The notes beneath the pieces were generated by a model. That model had not been told where the DNA came from, searched no databases, and worked only from the letters and a program-made list of their open reading frames with translations. From NCBI GenBank assembly GCA_963970005.1, contig CAXAMN010001225.1, forward strand, positions 459,595 to 523,594: a stretch of DNA of 64,000 nucleotides, written 5' to 3'. Position numbers and translations under genes: made by a program. Shown here one piece after another: positions 22,801-33,430 of the stretch (position 1 is its first letter; the number at the start of each line of letters is the position of its first letter). The DNA is from Durusdinium trenchii. Its lineage: Eukaryota; Sar; Dinophyceae; Suessiales; Symbiodiniaceae.

Positions 22801-24480
22801 GATTGTCTTCCTCTACCCAACCTGTGGCTTTCAGGGTTTTCAGGGTCCATGTCTGTGAGTCTTCCCGGGCGTACAACATGGCATCCCGTCGTTTACACCC
22901 GCTCCCGGCGGCAACAAACATCGCGTGAACAACTCTTCAGCCTGGACTCGTATACTGGAGATGACCCAGGTATTGCTAGTCACTTGACGACCAAATGCAT
23001 CGGAGTCATAGGAGTCCATGGACCCTGTGTTCTCGTGCTCAGCATGTGCTAGCATCCCTTTTCGCGATGCGAAAGGCTTGCGGGACAAAAATCATGTTGA
23101 ATGTGTTCTAGCAGGGTCATGGCCACTTCACTGGGCCGGGTCATGTGACTCCCTTCTCATTACAGGATCAACAAAATCAACAGAGATCAACTGAGATCCC
23201 AAACATCATGGCATTCCCCAGCCACAATAAACATTCATGTCATGAACTGGTATAGCAGCCACATCAGTGCACAAATGGAAAGTCCATCCCAAAGATGCCA
23301 CCCGTTTCCGATGCCTCACGCCCACACCACCAAGCTCAGTCACCACCACTGAGACCACAGGGTCCTTTCACCACGAAATTGTTGATGTGGGCATTGCAGT
23401 GAATTCCCATGCCTCGGCGGGACTTCAAAGCCTACTTCGGTCGACCTGAGAACCAGCGAAAGGACTCGACTGTCTAGACGATTGGTTTGTCGAAGAATAT
23501 CACCGAGATTGCATACGTGCTTGATCGTGCTTGTGTATCTGTGTTTGCTTTCGTTTGAGAACAAACGTATGATATTAAATGATAGTAACAACTTACAATT
23601 GGTGCTCATTTAGCATTCATTTAGCATCATTTAGTATTATCGTGGGTGCACCATCTGAGATCAACGGTACATCAGCAGCTTTTCATGGTGTACTCAATGT
23701 TTCACCACCACGGACCGTGCCAAACTCTCCGCAGCCGTGCCAAACCTCACAAAAGCTGGGCTGCTGTCTGCATAGGTTCCCCAAGAGATCTCAGCGTCAT
23801 GTAGGGCTCGCAATGTTTCACCGCACTCCCAGCCTAAGGCCACACCGATCCAAACACGAAGGGGTAGGGTGGAAAAAAAGGAACAAGCAGTTTCGCAGTT
23901 GTTCCCCTACAATGCGTTTGTTTTCGATCTTGGGATGAGGGTATATGATGGTTCTACATGACTTCTTAAAGTCCGCTAAAGGGTGACCATGTGCATTCTG
24001 CAGCACCCACGTGAGTTCCTTCTACGTAAGAGGGGGGGCAACGAGGGGTACCTCTGTCCAAAATCATCCGTGCTATCAGAACCACCTCACTTTGAGAGAA
24101 TCAAATACCTCAATTCCAAGACATTCAGCATCTGAGATCACCAGCTCCAAGTCCAAGCACATCCAAGCCACCTAGGCGCCAAGCCAACCACAGCAGGCTG
24201 GAGGCCTCGACCTTTTCACGGAGATCGTCCCAAAGGCCCTGGAAGGCCTGGGGTACCTGAGTTGTTTCAGGGGTGATTCGTGACAAAAAACAAAACGATT
24301 TTTCCATCGAGTTCCTCAACCCCCCAAATCGACAAAGAAGTGAATGAATCCCCAAACGGAGGCATCAAAGGAGGTAAACGGCCAACAGGAGCAGCTGTTG
24401 GACACACTGGCTGGCGATTCTTCTCTCCCTATTTGCCTTCAATTCTCCCCCCCCCAAGCAATAAGGAAAACACATCGGAA
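22801..24480. other. No supportable gene
   Basis: Unique-looking sequence with random short frames on both strands, and no repeat structure beyond short homopolymers. Confidence 0.35.
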
Positions 24481-24499
24481 GGATTTCTCACCGAATTGC

Positions 24500-24687
24500 T
24501 TGATCATCCCCGCCACCGAGGCACGGCCGGCTCCAGCTCTGACGAGCTGGGTGGCTGCCTTCCGTCCAGGGCCACGTCCACGCAGTCGGCCGTGGGCAAA
24601 GCGCAGCTCACGAGGTCACACGTCTCTAAGAGCTCAGACTCGTCACTCCCACGACCTCGGCCCGAACTCGGAACTCGGCCCGAGTAA
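24500..24687 (+). CDS. Candidate Ser/Arg-rich terminal exon
   Basis: The plus frame ending in TAA at 24685-24687 is GC-rich at third positions and reads DELGGCLPSRATSTQSAVGK and a Ser/Pro/Arg-rich tail. No domain is recognised and no start or acceptor is certain. Positions 24688-25360 hold nothing further that I can support. Confidence 0.22.
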
Positions 24688-25361
24688 AGGGCCAGCGCAC
24701 CCTTGACAAAGGGTGTTGGGCATCATCTTGGTAACCTGGTATCTGCAGGCTTGATTGCTGGTGCCCATTGGTGGCCTTCCCTTCCCCTGTTGAGGTGATT
24801 TGAGGATTGGATGGGGGGGGGGTTTGAGTCTGTGACATTGATTTTGGACATTTGGAGCAACTCTGAATTGACACAAACACCTCATCTACAGCAGGTTCTA
24901 CGTAGATAACACAGCCCATAATACTGCCGATTGTTTCGGGGTGTTTGGGAGGAAAAGTCGTTGATCAAGAAAACGACCTTGGACATGGTTCGTTGTGTAA
25001 TATACTAGCTCCAATCTTTCACCCAGGATACTTTCAACTATCAGTCGGACTTGGGAAACTAATTATGGCAAAGAAAGCAAAAAAACATTCTGAGCAAGCA
25101 AGGGAACCCCGAAGAATGCACTGCCTTAGCCAAGAAGCCAGGTTTTAGCCCAGGCAAGGCCCGCACAAAGTAAGCAACCTGACCTTGATTGTCCTATCCT
25201 ATCTGTTCCAAAATTGAATGTCGTGCATTTCCCACATCCCGCTTTGATTTCGATCTGCATTTCCATGCTTTTCATGTCCATGATGTACCTGGCCTCAGGC
25301 GTTGCGAACGCCATCAACGCCTTCAACTGCATGCGTGCGGGGCCCTGACCCCCCCCAGGCG

Positions 25362-25482
25362 AGTCCGAACGGGTCGAGGCCGAGACTGGTGCTCGAACGG
25401 GCCAACCGAGCTCGAAACGCCCAGATGCGTGAGCTCCTTCTCCATGGGCTCGAGCACATGTGGCAGCAGTGCCAAAATTCCA
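25362..25482 (+). CDS. Candidate helical exon, unknown protein
   Basis: The plus frame reads a charged, probably helical segment (VLERANRARNAQMRELLLHG then LEHMWQQCQN) with GC-rich third positions. The remainder of the frame to 25619 loses this character, so an exon ending near 25482 is likely. Unknown family. Together with 20.8, 22.6 and 24.6 kb it could belong to one very spread-out plus-strand gene. Confidence 0.3.
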
Positions 25483-25619
25483 CCAATCAAGTGGTCTCCC
25501 AAGCCTTGGGTCTGGAAATGGTCTGGAGCGGTCTACCACGTGTTTCATGGGGAAATCTGGACATGGACCCAACAAGCTCCTACCTGACCTATGCTGCACG
25601 TGACTCACGTCTCACGTGA

Positions 25620-26535
25620 CCTTCTGTGCGAAAACAGGGCCCTGGTGTATGGACAAATCAGCTGCTCTGTAAGAGATTTTGTAAGCAGGGGAGGGTCTAC
25701 AAAATAGCATGCTAACTATACTGCTGATCATCACTTGTCTTTGAGTCTTAACACTCGCCCCCATTGATGTGCTATCCAGGCTTCACCATGCAGCAACAGC
25801 ACGCTTCAGACAAAGTCTCTACACTCTACAGTAGTACTTGGTTGGGCCAGGCTGCGCGCGTTGCCCGAGGTCTGAAAGACGCCGCAGTACCGATCGATCT
25901 CTGGTAAGGGCCAACTAGGCTCTGGCCGATACCAATAGCAGCCCAACGACCTCAGATGTGCACAAGACGTGCATTGATTGAGTTGCCCCCCCAACTAGGC
26001 CACCACGGGGCCTTGCAAAGCAGAAGCTCTAGCTACACGCGGGGGGCCGCGGGGGGGCAACATGTGCCAGAATAAGCACCTCGAGCTGGCTCAAAGCAGC
26101 CACCCTGGGCAGGATCAATGAGATTTCTTGGCCGTAAAGGTGTTCATAATAATGGATACAACTTACAACTATGAATATGTAATATTTGTCTATAATATGT
26201 CAATGTGTATATATATATATATGTGTGTGTGTATATCTATAGTATATACGCACCCTCATGAAGAACTTAAACACACCTGACATTTGCCCCAAACATGATC
26301 CAGTCAGATGCCCCACTCGGTTTCAAATCCCATGTTGTGCCATGTTTTCTCCACAGCATACACTGCAAACCAGCGGCTGATTGGCACAGTCAAGCCCCGC
26401 TTTCTGTAGAACTTCGGCGACCTGAGGCTCAGCCGTTGAGGCTTGGCGTGTGTGTTGTAAACATACTGTGCGTCGCATCCTTTTCGATGGAGAACCCAGA
26501 ATAAGTGCCTATTTGCAATACATTTCCAAGCCATC
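25620..26535. other. No supportable gene
   Basis: Contains G-rich runs near 26040-26060 and a (TA)n/(TG)n tract at 26208-26235. Nothing coding is supported. Confidence 0.4.
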
Positions 26536-26632
26536 CCAGTAACAGGTGCCTTACTAGTAGTAACAAGAAACTATTAGGAACAAGTGCCACGCTAGTAGTA
26601 ACAGGCGCCTTACTAGTAGTAACAAGACCAAG
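26536..26632 (+). repeat. TACTAGTAGTAACAAG short repeat cluster, copy 2
   Basis: Four alternating units (AACAGGTGCCTTACTAGTAG, ACTATTAGGAACAAGTGCC, and repeats of each), similar in order to 13328-13408. Positions 26633-27397 hold no supportable gene. Confidence 0.55.
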
Positions 26633-27397
26633 TCGCCAAATCGTTCATCCGGACTTCAGTGTAAGCTGTGTGCTTGAAGCACGATCCCCGGATCGACGCT
26701 TCCTTGGCACTGAGTCGTCGCTGGTGGCCAGTACAAATGCCGTTGTGACGCTGACATGTGCTTTTTGCTTGTTGGGACTGGCCCCTGGAACTTTCGGAGA
26801 TTCCTACAACTTTCTGAGATAGATCAATATAGGACAGCCTGTCACTAGAACCCATCTATCTACTCCAGCTCATCCCCCATAATCATGCGATGTATCAGAT
26901 CACCGAGCATCGCCCTTGTTGCCCACCTTCGCCATTGGAAAGCCTTCATCGCGATTGCCACAGCCCTTCAAGCGGAACCACTGGCCTTTGACCTTCACCA
27001 AAGCCGAGCGAACTCCAGAGGCCAAGCCACCTCAGTTTCGCCACAAAACAGTCGCAGGACATCAAAGGTGCAATATCCTTCAACCACTGGGAAGCCATGG
27101 AGAAACTTGTTGTCAGCTGTAAATGAGCTTTTGAAAAACGGTACCTTTGGTGGCTTGCAGTTTTGGTGCACAGTCGTGCCTTTTGCAGGGGCCTGCCCCC
27201 GCTGTCACCATTCTGCTGAGGGAGGTGCCACACTTACAGCATAGAATGAGCTAACCGGTTACCAACACCATTGGCCTTGCACCCCCTAGAAGCAAGGGTT
27301 TCGTTTTGACGTCGACGTGTCCCCGCTTCAAAGAAAACAAGATGGAACCCACGAACCCGAATGCAAACACGTTCAAAAAGCTACATATGTCCAAATG

Positions 27398-27642
27398 ACA
27401 CTCTTGTAGGACACTCTTGTGGGACACTCTTGTGGGACACTCTTGTGGGACACTCTTGTGGGATACTCCTGTAGGACACTCTTGTGGGACACTCNNNNNN
27501 NNNNCTCCTGTGGGACACTCATTTGGGACACTCTTGTGGGACACTCTTGTGGGACACTCTTGTGGGACACTCTTGTAGGACACTCTTGCGGGACACTCTT
27601 GTAGGGCACTCTTGTGGGACACTCTTGTGGGAAACTCTTGTA
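27398..27642 (+). repeat. 13-bp minisatellite, left block
   Basis: Tandem TGGGACACTCTTG units with point variants (TAGGACACTCTTG, TGGGATACTCCTG). Because 13 is not a multiple of 3, all frames stay open and read 13-residue repeats such as GTLLWDTLVGHSC; these are not proteins. The block contains an assembly gap and is truncated at 27642 by the transposon. The same array resumes in the same phase at 33905. Confidence 0.95.
27495..27504. other. Assembly gap (10 N)
   Basis: Ten undetermined bases inside the minisatellite. The true array length here is unknown. Confidence 0.99.
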
Positions 27643-27975
27643 CAAGCGCAGGGTTTAAGTCACATCAGTCGGTGAAAAGTCACATCACCCCATGGCACAC
27701 CGCATTGGAAGGAAGTCACATCAGGTGGAAAGAAGTCACATCAAAACATGCAAACCCCAATGGCACAGCGTCGCCAAAGCAAGTCTTCAGAAAGAAGAAA
27801 GATGTCCAAAACCTTGCCCAAACTGTAGAATTTGCTATTACTGAGTACGGTTTTTCAGGTTTTTGCAATGTAAATCCCATTGTCACATCCATCACAGGTA
27901 TGTTAGGTATGTTTGTAAACACCAGAGATCACCATGGCCAACCCACTGCAGGCAGCGCTCCCAACATCATTTTTT

Positions 27976-28683
27976 TCATTTCTTCTTGGTCTGAGGATGC
28001 TTTGCATACCTCTTGGCACGGTTCTGCTTCCAAGCTTCAATGAACTTGGCCCGCCCTTGCTTGCTTGCCAGCATGTTTGTCTGATTCACTCGCATTCCGA
28101 TCAATTGGGACAGGGTTCTAGATTTTGAGACTTCCCTCTTGAGCTCAGACAAATAAAACTGGATCACTGGTCGAATCTCCTGTCTCTGTTCACGACGCCA
28201 ATGCGCCTCCAGGAATTTCTGGGCATCATCAGGCGACTCCAAGTCAAAGTCAGACTGGGACTCTTCTGACTGAACATCACCAACGTGCTCAGGTTTCTCA
28301 GGCCCCTTGCTAGAAGAAGCAGGCACCTTTGCACCTTCTCGCTGGTCTGCCAATTTGTTGAGCGTTGGCTTCTTAGGCTCTGGTTCCTGTGCTGTGGAAT
28401 CTTGCTTCCTTTTCCGCATTTCTGACAGCAGGTCGCCCATGAAGGCATATCGCTTTTCTTTCTCCTCCTCCGGCACTTTTGCCAGCGCTGCATCCACATC
28501 AAACACTGGACCCTGCTGCTTTTTGTAGCCAAAAGACTTGCTGCCTTTGGCGACAGCAGCAGCTTCTTTTGAGTAGGCGCTGTTTGGTTGGCCACAGTGG
28601 CCGCAAAAAGGCAAATGTGTTGGTGTCAACTTCTGGCACTTGCTGCAGCATTCTGACTTGTTGGGGACAGTGTACGGCAAAGG
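27976..28683 (-). CDS. Zinc-ribbon and basic-tail C-terminal segment of the transposase gene
   Basis: About 235 residues on the minus strand. Near the start is a Cys pair module, CSKCQKLTPTHLPFCGHCGQ (C-x2-C...C-x2-C), which looks like a zinc ribbon. A Lys/Glu-rich, probably helical middle and a Ser/Glu-rich acidic stretch follow, and the segment ends in a basic tail (AKHPQTKKK) that could be a nuclear signal. It is in the same frame as the preceding exon, separated from it only by a TGA at 28684-28686, and has no ATG near its beginning. I therefore read it as the C-terminal part of the transposase protein downstream of a premature stop, or as a second product. An unseen very short intron removing the TGA is less likely. 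No similar protein of known function comes to mind. Confidence 0.6.
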   Translation of the reverse strand, partial: PLPYTVPNKSECCSKCQKLTPTHLPFCGHCGQPNSAYSKEAAAVAKGSKSFGYKKQQGPVFDVDAALAKVPEEEKEKRYAFMGDLLSEMRKRKQDSTAQEPEPKKPTLNKLADQREGAKVPASSSKGPEKPEHVGDVQSEESQSDFDLESPDDAQKFLEAHWRREQRQEIRPVIQFYLSELKREVSKSRTLSQLIGMRVNQTNMLASKQGRAKFIEAWKQNRAKRYAKHPQTKKK

Positions 28684-28871
28684 TCAAGCTACTTGACCTT
28701 CAGGCGTCGACAAGGCCACCTCGGCTTTCTTGAGGTTGCACTTCATCAGAGCAGCACGCTCTACTAAGAGCTTGTTGCGGTTCAGCTTGGAGTCTGTTTT
28801 CATGCCTACTTCCTCATAGCCTTCAAGAATGTTCTTCTTGGTGTATGCGTGGGTCCATACCTGAGGCAGAG
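28684..28871 (-). CDS. Terminal DDE_1 exon of the transposase
   Basis: The minus strand encodes VWTHAYTKKNILEGYEEVGM and about 30 further residues before TGA. The W-x2-A-x6-I-x2-G/A-F/Y-x3-G pattern is the helical end seen after the third Asp in pogo/Tigger DDE_1 domains. A 71-nt intron (28872-28942) with a GC donor (GCAAGT) and an AG acceptor after AAACAA joins it in frame to the main exon, giving QRSLPQVWTHAY across the junction. GC donors are common in dinoflagellates. Confidence 0.65.
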
Positions 28872-28942
28872 CTTTGTTTAGTTAGCAAGGCGAGAAAAAG
28901 AGAGCGCGACCTAGGAAAAGGATGTTCAAGAAAACCACTTGC

Positions 28943-30858
28943 ATCTTTGAAAGTCCCAAGGCACGTCGCGAGCAGCCAGAAGAGCCCCCAAGCTAGTCAT
29001 ATCTGCTCCAGATGCGATGATCTGGTGGAACCTCTTCTCAGCCTCGAGATTGGGGCGCTGATCCAAGCTGCAGACAGCAGGAGTCATATTCTTTCTGAAG
29101 AAAAAAAGTCTCAGGCCGAAGGTGTCTGCAATGAGAGATGCCTCAGGTGATATGTGAATCTGAGCTCCACCACCTGAGTCCATCAAGACAGCTACAGAGC
29201 TGCCAGCTGCAATTCGCAGTTCCTCCCTCACAAACTTACCAAACAGACCCAGGACCTGTGTAAACAATGCGGTTGTGCAAGAGCCATTCTCTGTGGCCAT
29301 CACTGTAGCAGACTCCCAGACCTGCTTCCAGCTTTTCATTTCTGCAGCGCCTTTCACAAAGACGAAGGGTGGTGCACAATCACCCTTTAGAGAGCAGAAG
29401 GGCAGCAATGTGATGTGTCCAAAGCTCTTGTCCTTTGTCTCCCTTGTCGCCTTGACACCAGAGATTGTCAACGCCTTCGCCATTTTGATCGATGTGTCTT
29501 GGCCCGACAAGCCCTTTTCATCGCACGTCCAAATCAATTCCTCCGAGCCTGCAAGCAAGCACCTGGTGTCTGGACACATGAGCTTGCAGTCTATCAGAAA
29601 TTGCTCCAGGGCATCAAAATGCTGGTTGATGGTAGCTGGCGAAATGGCTGCTGCTTCTTCTCCGCTCTTGCTCCAAACCTTTGCGTTGATGATCTTCACC
29701 TTATCTGGGTACGTCTGCTTCACCCACGCACGAAAGTCTTTGTAGACCCCATCTAATGTTGGTTGATAATCTGCAATCTGTTTCCATGGCAGGTCCCTGT
29801 CACGAGCCTCCTCTAGTGTGACCACTTTCTTGTTGAGAAGCACCATCTTGAACATGGCTTGTTTCACCTCATGGGGGAACATTGACTTGTTGCTCCCAGA
29901 CATGGCCAGGATGTGTCTCAATACATCTTGCTTCTGAGCAATGGTCAGAAGGCCTGACCCATGCCTGCCAGCCGAAAACTCTTGCGGTGCCCAGCTTGCT
30001 TGCCGCTGACACTCTTGCTCTGCCAGCCAGGCCTGCGTCCTGGAGACCTTGAGGCGGTTGATTCGGTAGTCACGAAATTCAGACTCTGCCTGCGAGCAGC
30101 TCTTCAATTTTTCAGCGTCCAACAAAGACACAACATCCAAATACATCAGATGCAGTGTTTGAGCTTGCTGCAAGAAAAATGAAGACCCTTCGGCCTCTTG
30201 CAACTGCTTCTTCAAAAACGACCATCGTTTGTGAAATCCCTGAACTGAAGTTACTCTGCTTGTGAACTGTGGCTCGGGACCTGTCAAATCAGGCAAGCGG
30301 GCTGACTGCACTTCCTTTTCAGTGGAAGATGGGCTGTTGCTTGGCAGCTCTTTGCTCTTCTTTTGCGGAGTTGAAAAGGAGCAGCCCTGAGACCTAGACC
30401 ATTCTTCGTGTTGTTTTTGCCAATCCTGTCTCTTTTTGACAGTCATGTCCTTCCATGTGCTCAAAGCTTGTCGGCCAGGCATCGTGCTAAAATCAAAATT
30501 GACACCGACAGTGGCAGCAACTTTCTGGAAAAAAGTGCACCAGCTGACACCAGGTGGCTTCTGCAGAACCGTGGCCACAGCATTGTCTCTAGCGACGGCT
30601 TCATTCTTTGAACTCAATGACACTTCATTCTCGCCCTCCTGTTGACAAGCGGCAATCTCAGCCTGCTCGTCTTGGAGCACATCAGCCGAGCTACCATGTT
30701 CTCTTGAAGGTGCTGGAGGCTCAAACAAATCTCCTGCGACAGCATCTGAGCTGACTAGGTGATCTTTGGCAAGGACTGACTCCGGCAGATCTGCGCTTGG
30801 CTGCTGAGGATCCTTTTTTTGCTTGCTGCGTCAGGTCTTCCCAAGCGTCTTCTTGACA
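28943..30858 (-). CDS. DDE_1 (pogo/Tigger-like) transposase, main exon
   Basis: Probable cut-and-paste transposase acting on the TIRs of the surrounding element. The DDE core is visible: Asp in TCDEKG (codon 29520-29522), Asp in AVLMDSGGG (29178-29180) and Asp in CSLDQRPN (29061-29063), a DD38D spacing. The intervening GHITLLPF...PPFVFVKGA block is typical of DDE_1 enzymes. Earlier, STWKDMTVKKRQDWQKQHEE resembles the last helices of an HMG box, and a Ser/Lys-rich linker follows. There is no ATG near the N-terminus. A good acceptor (TTGCTGGCAG) places the exon start at 30858, but the reading there is one base out of frame with the core at a run of seven A (about 30814-30820); six A would make it continuous. 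Either a mutation has broken the gene or the assembly has a homopolymer error. Upstream exons supply the N-terminus. Confidence 0.8.
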
Positions 30859-31049
30859 CTGCCAGCAAGAAAAAACAAATGCCAGGGACAGGTGCTTTGT
30901 TCTCGGCGCTGAGTGTAGCGCTGCATGCCAAGCAAGCCTCTGCTCTGCCACACGGGGTCTTGTTGACATACCTTACTGCTGCTGAGGCGCATGTTTTCCC
31001 ACAACATCAACACAAGCCAAACGAAACAGCATGCCAACATCAGTGCGAG

Positions 31050-31232
31050 GAACACTCGGGCTCTGAAGCAAAGCTTGCACCAACCAGGCAGAGCAGAACG
31101 GTTGAGCTGAGTCAACTCCATCTTGCATTCTGCGCAGCCAGGAGGCTTCACATGAGATTCCGCTTGCGCAGCGAGAGCCTCCAGCATATGCACCTCCGGG
31201 TCCGCTGAAGGAGGAGAATGTGGAGGTGGAAG
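31050..31232 (-). CDS. Cys-pair exon of the transposon gene
   Basis: The minus strand, after an acceptor (TTCTGCAG at about 31233), reads a Pro-rich lead (DPPLPPPHSPPSADPE), then HMLEALAAQAESHVKPPGCA with a two-pair Cys module: CAEC, 20 residues, CKLC. This is a small zinc-binding fold of unassigned type. The exon ends near 31050, where a hydrophobic frame continuation (VFLALMLACC) is probably intron. It lies between the SAP-like exon and the DDE exon and probably belongs to the same transcript, though phase was not proved. Confidence 0.5.
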
Positions 31233-31389
31233 AGGTGGATCTGCAGAACCTTACAAGGTTGAAAGGAAATGGAGAAACTTCACTGAAAGGAAGTGGCCAC
31301 TAGGCGAGGTCCAGGCGAGGTCCAAACATGAATCAAAAGTGCTCTAGAAGACATATGCCCCATGTGGCTGTAAAAACATAGGTCTTTTA

Positions 31390-31818
31390 ATCTATAGAGA
31401 AACATGTTCGAGACAGGTGGCTCGCTGACTTGGTTGCTGCACCAGCACATGCTCTGGCCAGCAAAGCACGCAACTCCAGCTCCAAGCTGTTGGCTGCGAA
31501 TGTGATGCCTCTCTCTTGCAAGGCTTCCAGCAAACAATCCAGCGACAACCTGGCAACCTGCGAAGATGAGTATGACTTGGAAGCAACCGTGGTCTTCGTA
31601 AGGTGTACTGTCTCAGAGGCTTTGGCAATCTTTTGCGCTCTCTGCTTCTCAACAGGAGACAATTGGGATGCATCAAAAAGGGCCCTGGCTAGCTTGGCAC
31701 GAAGCTCTAAGTCCAGGTCACCAGAGTTCACAGCGATCTTTTGCTCATGCAATTGCTCATGGAGGTCAAGAAGGTTCAAGCGCACTATCTGTGAAGCATT
31801 TAGCTTTTTGGGCGGCAT
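31390..31818 (-). CDS. Tandem SAP-like repeats, probable DNA-binding N-terminal part
   Basis: Starts with ATG at 31816-31818 (MPPKKLNASQIVRLNLLDLH). Two similar units of about 40 residues follow: SQIVRLNLLDLHEQLHEQKI...LELRAKLARAL and SQVARLSLDCLLEALQERGI...LELRALLARAC. The L-x3-L-x3-L-x5-G/N...L-x2-L-x-L pattern resembles SAP helix-turn-helix DNA-binding motifs. The stop lies at 31387-31389, or an intron begins earlier. It could be the first coding exon of the transposase or a separate accessory protein. An acceptor-like TTCAAAG just upstream of the ATG means an earlier exon is possible. Confidence 0.5.
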
Positions 31819-32111
31819 GAGGCCTTTGAAAAAACAAAAGCCTGCGGAGAGCATTGCTCTATTTACATTCCCGAGTCAGAAAAGAGACCACATATACAAA
31901 GCAGCCGGGAGAATACCAAGCAAACCTGACGCCTTCAAACGCTTTCATGTTCACAGCTCACTTGGACATAGCCATGCACTCTCCAAAGCTCTCCTCTGCG
32001 GTCCTTTAAGCTCCGATGTTTCAAGTCTAAACGCAGATATGTCTGATCTGCTAGCGTGTTCGGTTTGCACGCCTTCCCCAAACCCCAAAGAAACAGAGGC
32101 CACAAATGGAC

Positions 32112-32543
32112 TTAGTCGACATCTTCAATGTCATGCCTGTGGCGGCAGCAAGCAGTGCAAAAACAACGGTCTTGTGCCCCTAGCTTCCTCCGCTTGCGAG
32201 AGCTCACTTCTAAGAGCAAGGCCTTCGCACCCACTTGTTCGATGAGCTGCGGGGAGCGAGTGGGTCCAAGCAGCTCTGCTGCTTTCACACAACAAAAACA
32301 AGAAGAACCTGTTGGTAGCTTCACATTCTTGAGGTCACGGCGGTTCATCCACTTCACACTGTGCTTGTGGTGCCCGCAAAAGACACACTCAAGGACAGTG
32401 TCAGGAACAACCCCCTTCATTCCTTTGACACGTTCCCTCTCGGTAAACTTCAGAGCGTCCAGTTTACGAAAGATGTCTGTGTGTTTCTTCCGCAGCGTGC
32501 TGACAAATTCATACAGCGACATGTCCTTAGGGGAAAATGACAT
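32112..32543 (-). CDS. Cys-rich ORF at the transposon's 5' side
   Basis: 143 residues from the ATG at 32541-32543 (MSFSPKDMSLYEFVSTLRKK). It has a Cys pair in ECVFCGHHKHSVKW, a second in SSCFCCVKAAELLG, and a basic Cys/His-rich end (KRRKLGAQDRCFCTACCRHR), so one or two zinc sites are likely. An acceptor-like GGGGCTTGCAG about 24 nt upstream of the ATG could be a spliced-leader trans-splice site or the 3' end of an intron. I read it as the 5'-most coding exon of the element; no family is recognised. Confidence 0.5.
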   Translation of the reverse strand: MSFSPKDMSLYEFVSTLRKKHTDIFRKLDALKFTERERVKGMKGVVPDTVLECVFCGHHKHSVKWMNRRDLKNVKLPTGSSCFCCVKAAELLGPTRSPQLIEQVGAKALLLEVSSRKRRKLGAQDRCFCTACCRHRHDIEDVD

Positions 32544-32570
32544 CAAGTAGCTTCTAGCAAAGGCCTGCAA

Positions 32571-33284
32571 GCCCCTTTATCAAAAAAATGTACTCAACCA
32601 GCGACCATGGAGTAAAAGATTCCAGAAGTAATCCTTCCAGGCACTGTCATCAAAAAAACGAAAGCAGAACACTTGTATCATATTCATATGTAACCATATT
32701 CAAAATACATATAGATAAGCATATACAAAATATACATATATAGATCTATCAGTGCCACACACTAGGCTACAACACACTCATAACATATCCGGCGGTCTGT
32801 GTTTCTATGTGTGGTCGCTGGTGTTGTTGCAGTGTGGACGCGCGTGCACATGGGAATGCACAAAATGCGCACAACGCTGGCAAGCATACTAGCACCCACA
32901 GCGCAGCCACAGCGGACACAAGGCCCTCCCCCAGCCTCAGCGGACACAAGGCCCTCCAGCAAGGCAACTAAGCAAGGAGAGCAACCTCGCAGCCCAAGCC
33001 AAAGCCAGGCAGATGCACAGCCTACAGCAGCTCCCTGCCAAGCATCTGGAGCTTCTTCTTCTGCGCAGTCACCTGCAAGTAGCACCTGAGCTCAACAAAC
33101 TGGCCGGCAGAATTACTTCTCTGGTCTCTGGCGCGCACACACACATACCACAAGCATTCAGAAAGCGCATTGTGCATATCTATCCGCTGGGTATTCATGG
33201 GAAACCCTCTTGTACGCGCTGCAAAGGATACAGTAAACACCAGCCTACAGACCTCAAAACCAAAATAAATATAGTATAGGAAAA
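32571..33284. other. 5' flank of the transposon genes, non-coding
   Basis: Includes short TA runs (32710-32750) and a 20-bp direct repeat CAGCGGACACAAGGCCCTCC at 32910 and 32936. The Pro/Ala/Ser/Gln-rich plus-strand frame at 32799-33089 looks compositional. Confidence 0.4.
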
Positions 33285-33430
33285 GAATATATATATATGT
33301 ATCTATATAATATATATATATGTATACAATATATACATATAAATACACATATGTATATATATATATATACAATATATATATGAGTAAAAACTTTATTGTA
33401 TATCTATATATATATACTATATATGCAAGC
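33285..33430. repeat. (TA)n microsatellite cluster
   Basis: Long ATATATATGTATAC-type tract with several interruptions, inside the right subterminal region of the transposon. The stretch 33431-33904 is otherwise non-coding and ends in the right TIR. Confidence 0.8.

Noticed and set aside
27398-27642. Long open frames reading 13-residue repeats (SVPQECPTRVSHK-like and GHSCGTLLWDTLV-like)
   Set aside because: A 13-bp tandem repeat without stops opens every frame on both strands; there are no splice sites, no ATG context and an N gap inside. The same applies to 33905-34335.
28926-28942. Transposase ending at the TGA after KWFS
   Set aside because: The family continues beyond this point; a GC-AG intron starting at 28942 joins in phase to the expected C-terminal helices at 28871.
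32799-33089. Pro/Ala/Ser/Gln-rich plus-strand frame inside the transposon
   Set aside because: Low complexity with an internal 20-bp direct repeat, opposite strand to the element's genes, no domain.
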